A model generated the notes under the pieces. It was not told where the DNA came from, did not search any database, and saw only the letters and a program-made list of their open reading frames with translations. From Sphaerimonospora sp050942215 (GTDB lineage Bacteria; Actinomycetota; Actinomycetes; Streptosporangiales; Streptosporangiaceae), in NCBI RefSeq assembly GCF_050942215.1, contig NZ_CP192056.1, positions 2,418,001 to 2,482,000 on the forward strand: a stretch of 64,000 nt of DNA. Reading direction: 5' to 3'. Position numbers and translations under genes: made by a program. Positions 51,642 to 58,861 of the stretch are shown here, one piece after another. The number at the start of each line of letters is the position of its first letter. The first letter of the stretch is position 1.

Positions 51642-52889
51642 TCAGCGCCGGACGGTGTGAGTCACCTCGTCGCCCGGTCGTGTGCGGGGTGAACCGGTGT
51701 GGCCGTGCGGGGTGAGCCGGTGTGGCTGTCCGGGATGGTCGTGGTCGGCCACCGAGAGCAGTCGCCGCCCGGCCTGCTCCGGCCGGACGTTGGGGGTGCC
51801 GGCCGTCGTGTCGTCCGGCCCGCGGGTGAACGCGTTGATCGCGTTCTCGTCGATCGTGACGCCCAGGCCAGGCGCGTCTCCGAGGATGAAGGCGCCGTCC
51901 TCGATGTGCAGGTCGAGTGACATGCCGAGTGGTGGGTGCAGGTCCTGCAGTTCGCTGGTGATGTGGTTCGGCACCGACGTCGCGGCGTGCAGCAGCCCGA
52001 CCGGTGTGTTGCCGATCGGGCTGACCGGCAGGTCGTGGGCGTGCGCCAGGGCGGACACCCGGAGGAAGTGGGACACTCCCCAGACCGCGGCCGTCTGGAC
52101 GATGTCGACGGCCCCGGCCGCCAGCAGCGGACGGAACTGCTCCAGCCCGGTGAGGTTCTCCCCGGTGGCGACGGAGGCGCGGATGCCACGGCCGACCAGG
52201 GCCAGACCTTCGGCGTCCCACCGGCGGACCGGCTCTTCGATCCAGGTGAGGTCCAGGGCGCGCTCGATCTCGCGGACGTGCCGGACCGCCTGCTTGCGGG
52301 TCCAGGCCTCGTTCACGTCGAGCATGAGGCCCGGCCGTGATCCGTGTCCGGCCTCTGTCAGGACCTCGCGTACCAGCATCAGGCGGTGCCGGTCGCGTTC
52401 GATGTCGAGACCACCCTTGATCTTGGCCGCGCGCACACCGCGCTCGGCGTAGACCTGGTAGACCGCGACGAGGTCGTCGTCGGTCAGGCCGATGTCCAGG
52501 CCCGAGGCGTAGGCGGGAACCCGTCTGTCGCGCCCGCCCAGCAGACGCCAGAGCGGTTCGCCCGCCGCCTGTGCCTTGATGTCCCACAAGGCGGTGTCGA
52601 GCGCCCCGATCGTGCCGAACACGACGCCCGCGTGCCCCGCCTTGAAGGTCTGCCGCAGCATGCGGTCGTAGAGGGCCGTCACGCCGCGCGGGTCCTCGCC
52701 CTCGATCGCGGCGAACACGGCGTCGATCTCCACGTGCGGCCCGAGGCCGACTCCGGTGATCCCCTCGTCGGTGTCCACCAAGACGATCGGTACCGGGACG
52801 GTCCCGCCGGCGAAGACGCCGTTGGCGTCACCGACGGGACGGTCCCATTCCTGGACGGTCGTCATGGTCCGATACCCCGTGATCCGCAT
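51642..52889 (-). CDS. Mandelate racemase/muconate lactonizing enzyme-family (enolase superfamily) dehydratase
   Basis: 415 aa. The capping domain is followed by a barrel with Lys in AAKIKGGLD and the metal ligands Asp in LMLDVNEAW, Glu in LTWIEEPV and Glu in VATGENLTG. Many members dehydrate sugar acids. The last ~55 residues (after AINAFTRGP) are a His/Pro/Arg-rich tail beyond the normal end and include a 22-bp tandem duplication, so the C-terminus has been remade by a frame change. Last gene of a sugar ABC operon. Confidence 0.8.
   Translation of the reverse strand: MRITGYRTMTTVQEWDRPVGDANGVFAGGTVPVPIVLVDTDEGITGVGLGPHVEIDAVFAAIEGEDPRGVTALYDRMLRQTFKAGHAGVVFGTIGALDTALWDIKAQAAGEPLWRLLGGRDRRVPAYASGLDIGLTDDDLVAVYQVYAERGVRAAKIKGGLDIERDRHRLMLVREVLTEAGHGSRPGLMLDVNEAWTRKQAVRHVREIERALDLTWIEEPVRRWDAEGLALVGRGIRASVATGENLTGLEQFRPLLAAGAVDIVQTAAVWGVSHFLRVSALAHAHDLPVSPIGNTPVGLLHAATSVPNHITSELQDLHPPLGMSLDLHIEDGAFILGDAPGLGVTIDENAINAFTRGPDDTTAGTPNVRPEQAGRRLLSVADHDHPGQPHRLTPHGHTGSPRTRPGDEVTHTVRR
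51683..51726. repeat. 22-bp tandem duplication in the dehydratase tail
   Basis: Two adjoining copies starting GTGCGGGGTGAACCGGTGTG and GTGCGGGGTGAGCCGGTGTG. The 22-bp unit is not a multiple of three, so the duplication shifts the frame of the C-terminal tail. Confidence 0.7.
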
Positions 52890-52890
52890 G

Positions 52891-53718
52891 TCAGCCCTTC
52901 GTGGAGCCGGCGGTGACCCCGTCGGCGATTCGGCGCTGGAGGAACAGATAGATCATCAGCACGGGTATCGCGGCGATCAGGACACCCGAGGCGAAGGTGG
53001 GGATGTCGCTGGAGTACTGTCCGCGCAGCGAGTTGACCCCGATCATGAGAGTGCGGTGGTCGGGCGACGGCATTATCAGCAGGGAGATGAGCACGTCGTT
53101 CCAGCAGAACAGGGTGTTGAGGATGCCGACGGACAGCAGCGCCGGCACACCCAGCGGGAGCATGATCCGCCGGTACACGCCGTAGATCGTGTTCCCGTCG
53201 ATTCTGGCCGCGTCGACGATCTCCGCCGGAATCGTTGTGTAGTGGCTCGTCATCAGGAAGACGGTGAACGGGAGGAACTGCGCGACGTAGGCCAGGATCA
53301 GCCCGGGATAGGTGTCGACGAGACCGCCGTCGGCCAGGACCCTGGTGAGCGGCACCATGATCACCTGGAACGGGATGAACAGCCCGGCGAGGCAGCCCAG
53401 GAAGATCAGGGAAGAACCGCGGAACCGCAGCTGACTCAGCGCGAAACCCGCCATCGACCCCAACAGCAGCAGCAGGGCCACGGAGAACGCCACGACGATG
53501 AAGGAGTTGGCGAAGTACCGCGCCATTCCGGCGCCGGCCCATGCCTCGACGATGTTGTCCCAGCGCAGCGAATCCGCCGGGGAGAACCGGTCGAGGACGT
53601 AGTCGCGCCTGGTCTTCATCGCGACGTTGGCGGTGAACAGAAGAGGGTAGATCGTCGCGAGAGCGAGAACGGCCATCGGGACGGCGGCCAGCCACTTGGC
53701 CAGGCGCATTCCGGGCAT
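52891..53718 (-). CDS. Sugar ABC transporter permease (MalG type)
   Basis: 275 aa, six membrane segments; coupling loop EIVDAARIDGNTIYGVYRRI and MLPLGVPALLS. TGATG junction with the MalF-type gene. Confidence 0.92.
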   Translation of the reverse strand: MPGMRLAKWLAAVPMAVLALATIYPLLFTANVAMKTRRDYVLDRFSPADSLRWDNIVEAWAGAGMARYFANSFIVVAFSVALLLLLGSMAGFALSQLRFRGSSLIFLGCLAGLFIPFQVIMVPLTRVLADGGLVDTYPGLILAYVAQFLPFTVFLMTSHYTTIPAEIVDAARIDGNTIYGVYRRIMLPLGVPALLSVGILNTLFCWNDVLISLLIMPSPDHRTLMIGVNSLRGQYSSDIPTFASGVLIAAIPVLMIYLFLQRRIADGVTAGSTKG

Positions 53719-54617
53719 CAGTCCTGCCTCCCAGAGCGGCGGAGCAGAGTGATCTGCAGGAGCCCCACCACGAGCATGACGACGAACAGAACCGTCGAGG
53801 CGGCGGAGGCGAGCGCCGGCCGGTTCATCTGTCCCTGCTGGTGCCAGATGTAGTACTCCGGAAGGTAGGTCGATCCCTCCGGACCTCCGCTGGTCATGAT
53901 GAAGAGCAGGCCGAACATGGACGTCAGCATCCCGATCATCGTGGTCACGAAGACGAACTGGATGGTGCGGGTAAGGCTCGGGATGATCACGTGCCAGATG
54001 ATCTGGTGGAGCGACGCGCCGTCCATGCGGGCGGCGTCCAGCAGCGAGGCGTCCAGGGTGCTGAATCCGGCGAGGAACACCACCAGTGCCATCCCGAACG
54101 TCGCCCATACGTGCACGCCGATGACGGTGAACATGGCGATGCCCGGATCGCCGAGCCAGTCGACCGGGCCGACGCCGACCGCCCCGAGCACGGTGTTCAA
54201 CGGGCCGTCGAACGCGAGCATGAGGTTGAAGATCGCACCGACGATCACCGGTGACAGCACGGCCGGGAAGAAGTAGACGCTGCGGTAGACGCGGTGACCG
54301 GGCACCCGCAGATAGATGAAGGTCGCGAGCAGGCCCGGAATCGCCACCGCCACGGGGAGCAGCAGCACCAGCAGCCCGACGTTGCGCAGCGACGTAAGGA
54401 ACAACGGGTCCGCGGCCAGCTCCAGGTAGTTGCCCAGGCCGACCACAGTCCCGTTGAGCTCGCCGTCGCCCGTGAAGGAGAAGTTGACTCCCAGGACGAG
54501 CGGCCACAGCCGCAGCACCACGATGATCAGTACGGTCGGGGCCACCAGGACGTAGGGCGCCAGACGTTCGGCGCGAGCCCTACGGGAGACCGGCCGTAGT
54601 GAACTCCCCATCGGCAC
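53718..54617 (-). CDS. Sugar ABC transporter permease (MalF type)
   Basis: 299 aa; start at 54617 or Met 54611. N-terminal VAPTVLIIVVLRLWPLVLG and coupling loop SLLDAARMDGASLHQIIWHV. Pairs with the MalG-type permease. As usual for this class, no ATPase is encoded here; a shared MsiK-like ATPase is likely. Confidence 0.92.
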   Translation of the reverse strand: MPMGSSLRPVSRRARAERLAPYVLVAPTVLIIVVLRLWPLVLGVNFSFTGDGELNGTVVGLGNYLELAADPLFLTSLRNVGLLVLLLPVAVAIPGLLATFIYLRVPGHRVYRSVYFFPAVLSPVIVGAIFNLMLAFDGPLNTVLGAVGVGPVDWLGDPGIAMFTVIGVHVWATFGMALVVFLAGFSTLDASLLDAARMDGASLHQIIWHVIIPSLTRTIQFVFVTTMIGMLTSMFGLLFIMTSGGPEGSTYLPEYYIWHQQGQMNRPALASAASTVLFVVMLVVGLLQITLLRRSGRQD

Positions 54618-54621
54618 GCGA

Positions 54622-55899
54622 TCAAGCCGTCCGATCGGAGGCGGCCAGCTGCTCCAAAGCCTCGTCCACGGTGGTCGACCCGCTCAGGAGTTGCTGGGAC
54701 AGCCTTCCCATCAGGTCCAGGGTCTTGGACGACAGCGCGACGTGCAGGGCGGGCTTACCGGTTTTGATCTCGGACAGGATCGTGGCGACGGCCGGGCCGG
54801 CCTGTGAGACGTCGATCGTCATGTCGGACGCGATCGCGCCGGCCTTGGCGTAGAACGCGGTCAAGGCCTCGGTCGAGGTCAGCGATCGCACCAGGTCGGC
54901 GGCCGACTCCGGGTCCTTCGTCCACTTGGCGACCGCGTAGCCGATGCCGCCGTCGAACGCGAGGCTCGGGGTGGTCCCGTCTGTGACGACGGGGGCCGGC
55001 ATGACGCCGATCTTGTCGGGAGGCAGGAACTCGCCGAAGTCCTTCCAGTGCCCGACGTCCGACATCAGCCCGATGATGTGCGCGGCCTTACCGGTCTGGA
55101 AGACCCGGAAGATGTCGGTGAACATCGCGGTGGAGTTGGCGCCCTCGTTGTTCAGCCCCTCGTCGCCGGCGCTCTTCCACAACTCGAAGATCCGCTTTAC
55201 GTGGGGGGAGGTCCAGTCGCGCTTCCCGGCGATCCAGTCGTCGTACTCCTGGGGCGTGAGGATGCCGGACCCGAGGCCCGACATGAAGAACTGGATGCCG
55301 GCCCCCTCCTTGTTGCCGAGCGCGAAGCATGACGCCTCGGTCGCCTTCTTGATGGCGGCGCAGCCGCTCACGAACTCGTCCCATGTCTTCGGCGGGTTCG
55401 CCGGGTCGAGCCCGGCCTCCTCGTAGAGCGCCTTGTTGTAATAGATCGGGTGCCCCTGCAGGGTCACCGGCGCCGCATAGATCTTGCCGTCCTTGGTGAA
55501 CGCGTCCCAGCCCGCCAACCGGCTCTTGTCCTCGGCCACGTACTGGTCCAGCGGGAGAAGCGCGTCGACCCGGTCGCGGATCTGCCCGCCCCCGTTGAAG
55601 AGCATGACGTCGGGCCCCTTGCCGGTCTGGATCGCCGTGCCGAGCAGGGTGTAGTACTGGTCGAACGGCTGGGCGACGAACTCGACGGTGACCCCGGGGT
55701 GCCGCTTGGCGAAGTCGGCCTTCGCCTTCTCGATGTACTCGGCGGCGGTCGGTTCGCCGGACTTCCAGTCCCAGACCACGAGCTTCTGCGGCTTCTGCTG
55801 CGATTCCTCGGCCGGGGACTCCGTCTGGGCCGCGCTCCCGCAGCCGGCCAAGGCCAGTCCGGCGACCATCAGGACCGGTATGAACACTCGCAGCTTCAT
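54622..55899 (-). CDS. Sugar ABC transporter substrate-binding lipoprotein
   Basis: 425 aa. Lipobox LALAGCGSA, then the family-1 fold (VVWDWKSGEPTAAEYIEKAK, FAKRHPGVTVEFV, GKGPDVMLFNGGG, PIYYNKALYEEAGLDP). First gene of the operon, divergent from a GntR regulator across a perfect operator. Probably imports an oligosaccharide or sugar released by the secreted enzymes. Confidence 0.92.
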   Translation of the reverse strand: MKLRVFIPVLMVAGLALAGCGSAAQTESPAEESQQKPQKLVVWDWKSGEPTAAEYIEKAKADFAKRHPGVTVEFVAQPFDQYYTLLGTAIQTGKGPDVMLFNGGGQIRDRVDALLPLDQYVAEDKSRLAGWDAFTKDGKIYAAPVTLQGHPIYYNKALYEEAGLDPANPPKTWDEFVSGCAAIKKATEASCFALGNKEGAGIQFFMSGLGSGILTPQEYDDWIAGKRDWTSPHVKRIFELWKSAGDEGLNNEGANSTAMFTDIFRVFQTGKAAHIIGLMSDVGHWKDFGEFLPPDKIGVMPAPVVTDGTTPSLAFDGGIGYAVAKWTKDPESAADLVRSLTSTEALTAFYAKAGAIASDMTIDVSQAGPAVATILSEIKTGKPALHVALSSKTLDLMGRLSQQLLSGSTTVDEALEQLAASDRTA

Positions 55900-55967
55900 G
55901 GCTTGCTCACTTTCCGAGATCGGCTGGGGGGACGCCGCCTCCGCGGAAAGGTAACTCGTATGACGTA

Positions 55968-55985
55968 TGACCGTCAATACGGTCA
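55968..55985. promoter_or_regulatory. GntR-type operator in the divergent region
   Basis: A perfect inverted repeat TGACCGT-CAAT-ACGGTCA, flanked by further symmetry (CGTATGACCGT / ACGGTCACGTATAC). It is placed between the binding-protein and GntR starts, where it could repress both. Confidence 0.65.
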
Positions 55986-56029
55986 CGTATACTCGGCGTT
56001 GGCGCTTCACCAGGCCACCGGAGGGGGAC

Positions 56030-56800
56030 ATGACGGCATCGCAGGAGACAGTCGGCGGTGTCCCGGCACCACCCGCCTGGGTACGACGCCCGGCCAGCCT
56101 CTCCAGAGCGGTCACGGCCGAGTTGGTGGAGCGCATCGTGCGCGGCCTCCACCCCCCGGGAACGCCGCTGCCCCCCGAGCCCGCGCTGTGCCAGGCCTTC
56201 TCGGTGAGTCGCACCGTCGTCCGGGAGGCCGTGAAAGTCCTGCAGGAGAAGGGGCTGGTACAGGTCCGCCAAGGCGCCGGCACGATGGTGACCCCGCCGG
56301 CGATGTGGGACATGCTGGACGAGCTCGTCCTCGCCGCGACCATCGCCGAGGACGAGAGTCTGGCGATTCTCGACGACCTCGTCGTCACCCGGCGTGTTCT
56401 GGAGTGCGACATGGCGAACGTCGCCGCCCGTCTGGCCGGGCCGGACACCGTGGAGCGGCTGCGCGCGTTGGTGGACCGGATGGACGAGCTCGTGGACGAC
56501 CACGTCATGTACGCCGAGAGCGACCGTGCCTTCCACGACACGATTATGCAGGCGTCGGGAAACCGCATCGCTCGTGGCGTCGTGCGGGCGCTGGAGAGCC
56601 AGGTCGTCAACACCGCCCGGTACATGGGCCGGACCGAGCGGGCCCTTTGCGTGGCGTCGAACCGCGGCCACCGGCGCATCTACGAGCGCATCGCCGCCCA
56701 CGATCCCGAGGGCGCCGCCGAGGCGATGTTCAATCACATCACCGAGGCCTGGCTCGTCCGCCGCAGCGGACAGGCCGATCCCGTCCGGCTGCAGCGTTAG
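56030..56800 (+). CDS. GntR-family (FadR type) transcriptional regulator
   Basis: 256 aa. Winged HTH (ERIVRGLHPPGTPLPPEPAL, FSVSRTVVREAVKVLQEKGL) and FCD domain (VVTRRVLECDMANVAARLAG, DRAFHDTIMQASGN, HRRIYERIAAHDPEGAAEAM). ATG 56030 follows GAGGGGGA. Likely the regulator of the divergent sugar ABC/dehydratase operon. Confidence 0.88.
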   Translation: MTASQETVGGVPAPPAWVRRPASLSRAVTAELVERIVRGLHPPGTPLPPEPALCQAFSVSRTVVREAVKVLQEKGLVQVRQGAGTMVTPPAMWDMLDELVLAATIAEDESLAILDDLVVTRRVLECDMANVAARLAGPDTVERLRALVDRMDELVDDHVMYAESDRAFHDTIMQASGNRIARGVVRALESQVVNTARYMGRTERALCVASNRGHRRIYERIAAHDPEGAAEAMFNHITEAWLVRRSGQADPVRLQR

Positions 56801-56871
56801 ATCGCGTCCGGCGCCCCCGGCCCGACCTGATCGCGTGTTCGCATCGGCGCAAACGATTCGACCGGCGACGC

Positions 56872-56882
56872 TGAAAGTTTCA
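56872..56882. promoter_or_regulatory. GAAA-N-TTTC palindromic box
   Basis: TGAAAGTTTCA, a perfect odd palindrome about 420 bp before the esterase gene; similar to the box at 49792-49802 and to known xylanase-gene boxes in Streptomyces. Confidence 0.4.
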
Positions 56883-56983
56883 TAGGAGTGTTTCGGCGGT
56901 GATCACGGCCGCTTTCCCTGGCCAAGCGACAGGAGGGGCGGAGTGTGCCGGGTGGCGGCCCGCACCGTCGGAACGGCCGAACC

Positions 56984-57085
56984 TTGACAGGTCCGGTCAC
57001 GGTCATATTTGCTTCGCTGAACCACCGCACTCCAGCCACCCGGAAGAAAGGAGATCCGGTTCGGCGGTGATGAGTTAGCGTTAAC
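56984..57085 (+). promoter_or_regulatory. Promoter and LacI-type operator of the esterase gene
   Basis: TTGACA (56984-56989), a 16-bp spacer and TATTTG (57006-57011), then GTTAGCGTTAAC (57074-57085). Same layout as the sites at 25.0 and 36.9 kb. Confidence 0.65.
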
Positions 57086-57291
57086 ATCGAGCCTCTCGAC
57101 CGGCCGGTCGATAACACCCCCGGGCCGGCGGGTTTCGACTGGCAGAACGCGCCGTGTGCGGCGAACCGGTATCCGCCGAGCCGGCGACCGGAAAAGCCGG
57201 CCGGCCGACTCCCGCACCCCCCGGAGAAGGCGGAAGAAATGACTCCCCCACGCACGTGTGTCACCAGAAGATTCGAAAAGGAAATCGCGTG

Positions 57292-58656
57292 ATGTCGCGG
57301 CACAGGTCTCTCTTCACCGTTATCGCGACCACCGCGCTGCTCCTCCTGACCTCGGCACAGACGGCGCTCGGCGACAGCACGACCACGTCGCGCACCGAGG
57401 CGAGCGCTCTCGCGGCCACCGCGGGATGCGGCAAGACTCCGACGCTGAGAAGCGGTACGCAGTCGATCACGACCAGCGGGAAGAATCGCAGCTATATCCT
57501 GAGGATTCCCGACAACTACAACAACACCACCCCCTATCGATTGATCTTCGGGTTCCATTGGAACGGCGGCACCGCCAATGACGTAGATTCGGGCGGAACC
57601 AGCGGTTATGTCTGGTCCTACTACGGACTCAGGGCATTGTCGAACAACACCGCGATTTTCGTCGCCCCACAGGGAACGAACAACGGCTGGGCCAACCCCG
57701 GCGGTGAGGACATCACCTTCGTCGACGACATGATCCAGCGGATCGAGGCGGATCTCTGCGTCGACACCGCCCAGCGCTTCGCCCTGGGCTTCAGCTACGG
57801 CGGCGGCATGAGCTACGCGCTCGCGTGCGCCCGGGCGACGACCTTCCGCGCTGTGGCGGTCTACTCCGGTGCGCAGCTCAGCGGATGCAGCGGCGGCACC
57901 CAGCCCGTCGCGTACATCGGCCTGCACGGCCTCAGGGACCCGGTGCTCAACATCTCCGCCGGCCGGTCGCTGCGTGACCGGTTCGTCAGGAACAACGGCT
58001 GCACGCCGCAGAACCCGCCGGAGCCGGCGCAGGGCAGCCTGACCCACGTCATCACCTACTACTCGGGATGCCAGGCCGGGTATCCGGTCGCGTGGGCGGC
58101 GTTCGACGCGGGTCACACCCCCAACCCCGTGGACGGGAGGTCCGGCGACTTCGAACCGGGCGAGAACTCCTGGACCAGGCATGCCGTGTGGGATTTCTTC
58201 ACGCGGCTCGGCGGTGGTAACCCGACGCCGACGGCGACTCCCACGAGCACTCCTACGGGCAATCCGCCGGCGACGAGCGCGCTGCGGGGCGTCGGGTCCG
58301 GCCGGTGCCTGGACGTCGACGGCGCCTCCCAGTCCAACGGCGCGCAGACGCTGATCTGGGACTGCCACGGCGGCGTCAACCAGCAGTGGACCTCCACCAG
58401 CGCCGGTGAGCTGCGTGTCTACGGCAACAAGTGCCTGGACGTCAGCGGCGCCGGCACGGCCGACGGCTCCAGCGTGATCATCTGGGACTGCAACGGCCAG
58501 AACAACCAGAAGTGGCGCCTCAACTCCGACGGCACCATCACCGCCGTGGGCGCCAACAAGTGCCTGGACGTCGCCGGGTACGGCACCACCAACGGCAGCA
58601 AGGTGCACATCTGGACCTGCCACGGCGGCACCAACCAGCAGTGGACCCGGGCCTGA
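57292..58656 (+). CDS. Secreted CE1-type (feruloyl/acetylxylan) esterase with CBM13
   Basis: 454 aa. Signal peptide to ~27 (QTALG). The catalytic domain ~48-310 is of the PHB-depolymerase/feruloyl-esterase type: nucleophile Ser in GFSYGGGMSYALAC, Asp in GLHGLRDPVLN, His in DAGHTPNPVDG. A Thr/Pro linker follows, then a CBM13 at 329-454. ATG 57292 has AAGGAA upstream; GTG 57289 is possible. It probably cleaves ester-linked ferulate or acetate from arabinoxylan, opening it to the GH54 enzymes. Confidence 0.87.
   Translation: MSRHRSLFTVIATTALLLLTSAQTALGDSTTTSRTEASALAATAGCGKTPTLRSGTQSITTSGKNRSYILRIPDNYNNTTPYRLIFGFHWNGGTANDVDSGGTSGYVWSYYGLRALSNNTAIFVAPQGTNNGWANPGGEDITFVDDMIQRIEADLCVDTAQRFALGFSYGGGMSYALACARATTFRAVAVYSGAQLSGCSGGTQPVAYIGLHGLRDPVLNISAGRSLRDRFVRNNGCTPQNPPEPAQGSLTHVITYYSGCQAGYPVAWAAFDAGHTPNPVDGRSGDFEPGENSWTRHAVWDFFTRLGGGNPTPTATPTSTPTGNPPATSALRGVGSGRCLDVDGASQSNGAQTLIWDCHGGVNQQWTSTSAGELRVYGNKCLDVSGAGTADGSSVIIWDCNGQNNQKWRLNSDGTITAVGANKCLDVAGYGTTNGSKVHIWTCHGGTNQQWTRA
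58277..58653 (+). repeat. CBM13 cassette, copy C
   Basis: About 377 bp at the end of the esterase gene. Base-for-base identical to copy D over some 260 bp. Confidence 0.88.
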
Positions 58657-58748
58657 CACCGTCTGAGGGTCTGCCCTCGTCGCTGTCACCGGCGAGGGCG
58701 AGACCCTCCTCCCCGTGCCGGCCGCGCACATGCCGGCCGGATAGGCGA

Positions 58749-58769
58749 CCAGGGGGCGGCACCCCCTGG
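58749..58769. terminator. Hairpin after the esterase gene
   Basis: An 8-bp stem CCAGGGGG / CCCCCTGG with a 5-nt loop. Confidence 0.5.
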
Positions 58770-58861
58770 ACGCGAAGCAGAACTCTGGCACACGATCTGG
58801 CAACAGCGCGGCGGCGCGCGCCTTGCCCTGACTGACCTCCATATGTCAGGAAGGAACACCG

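Noticed and set aside
56797..58842. 681-codon minus-strand frame over the esterase gene
   Set aside because: Shadow of the plus-strand esterase and its CBM13; spans the promoter region and terminator as well.
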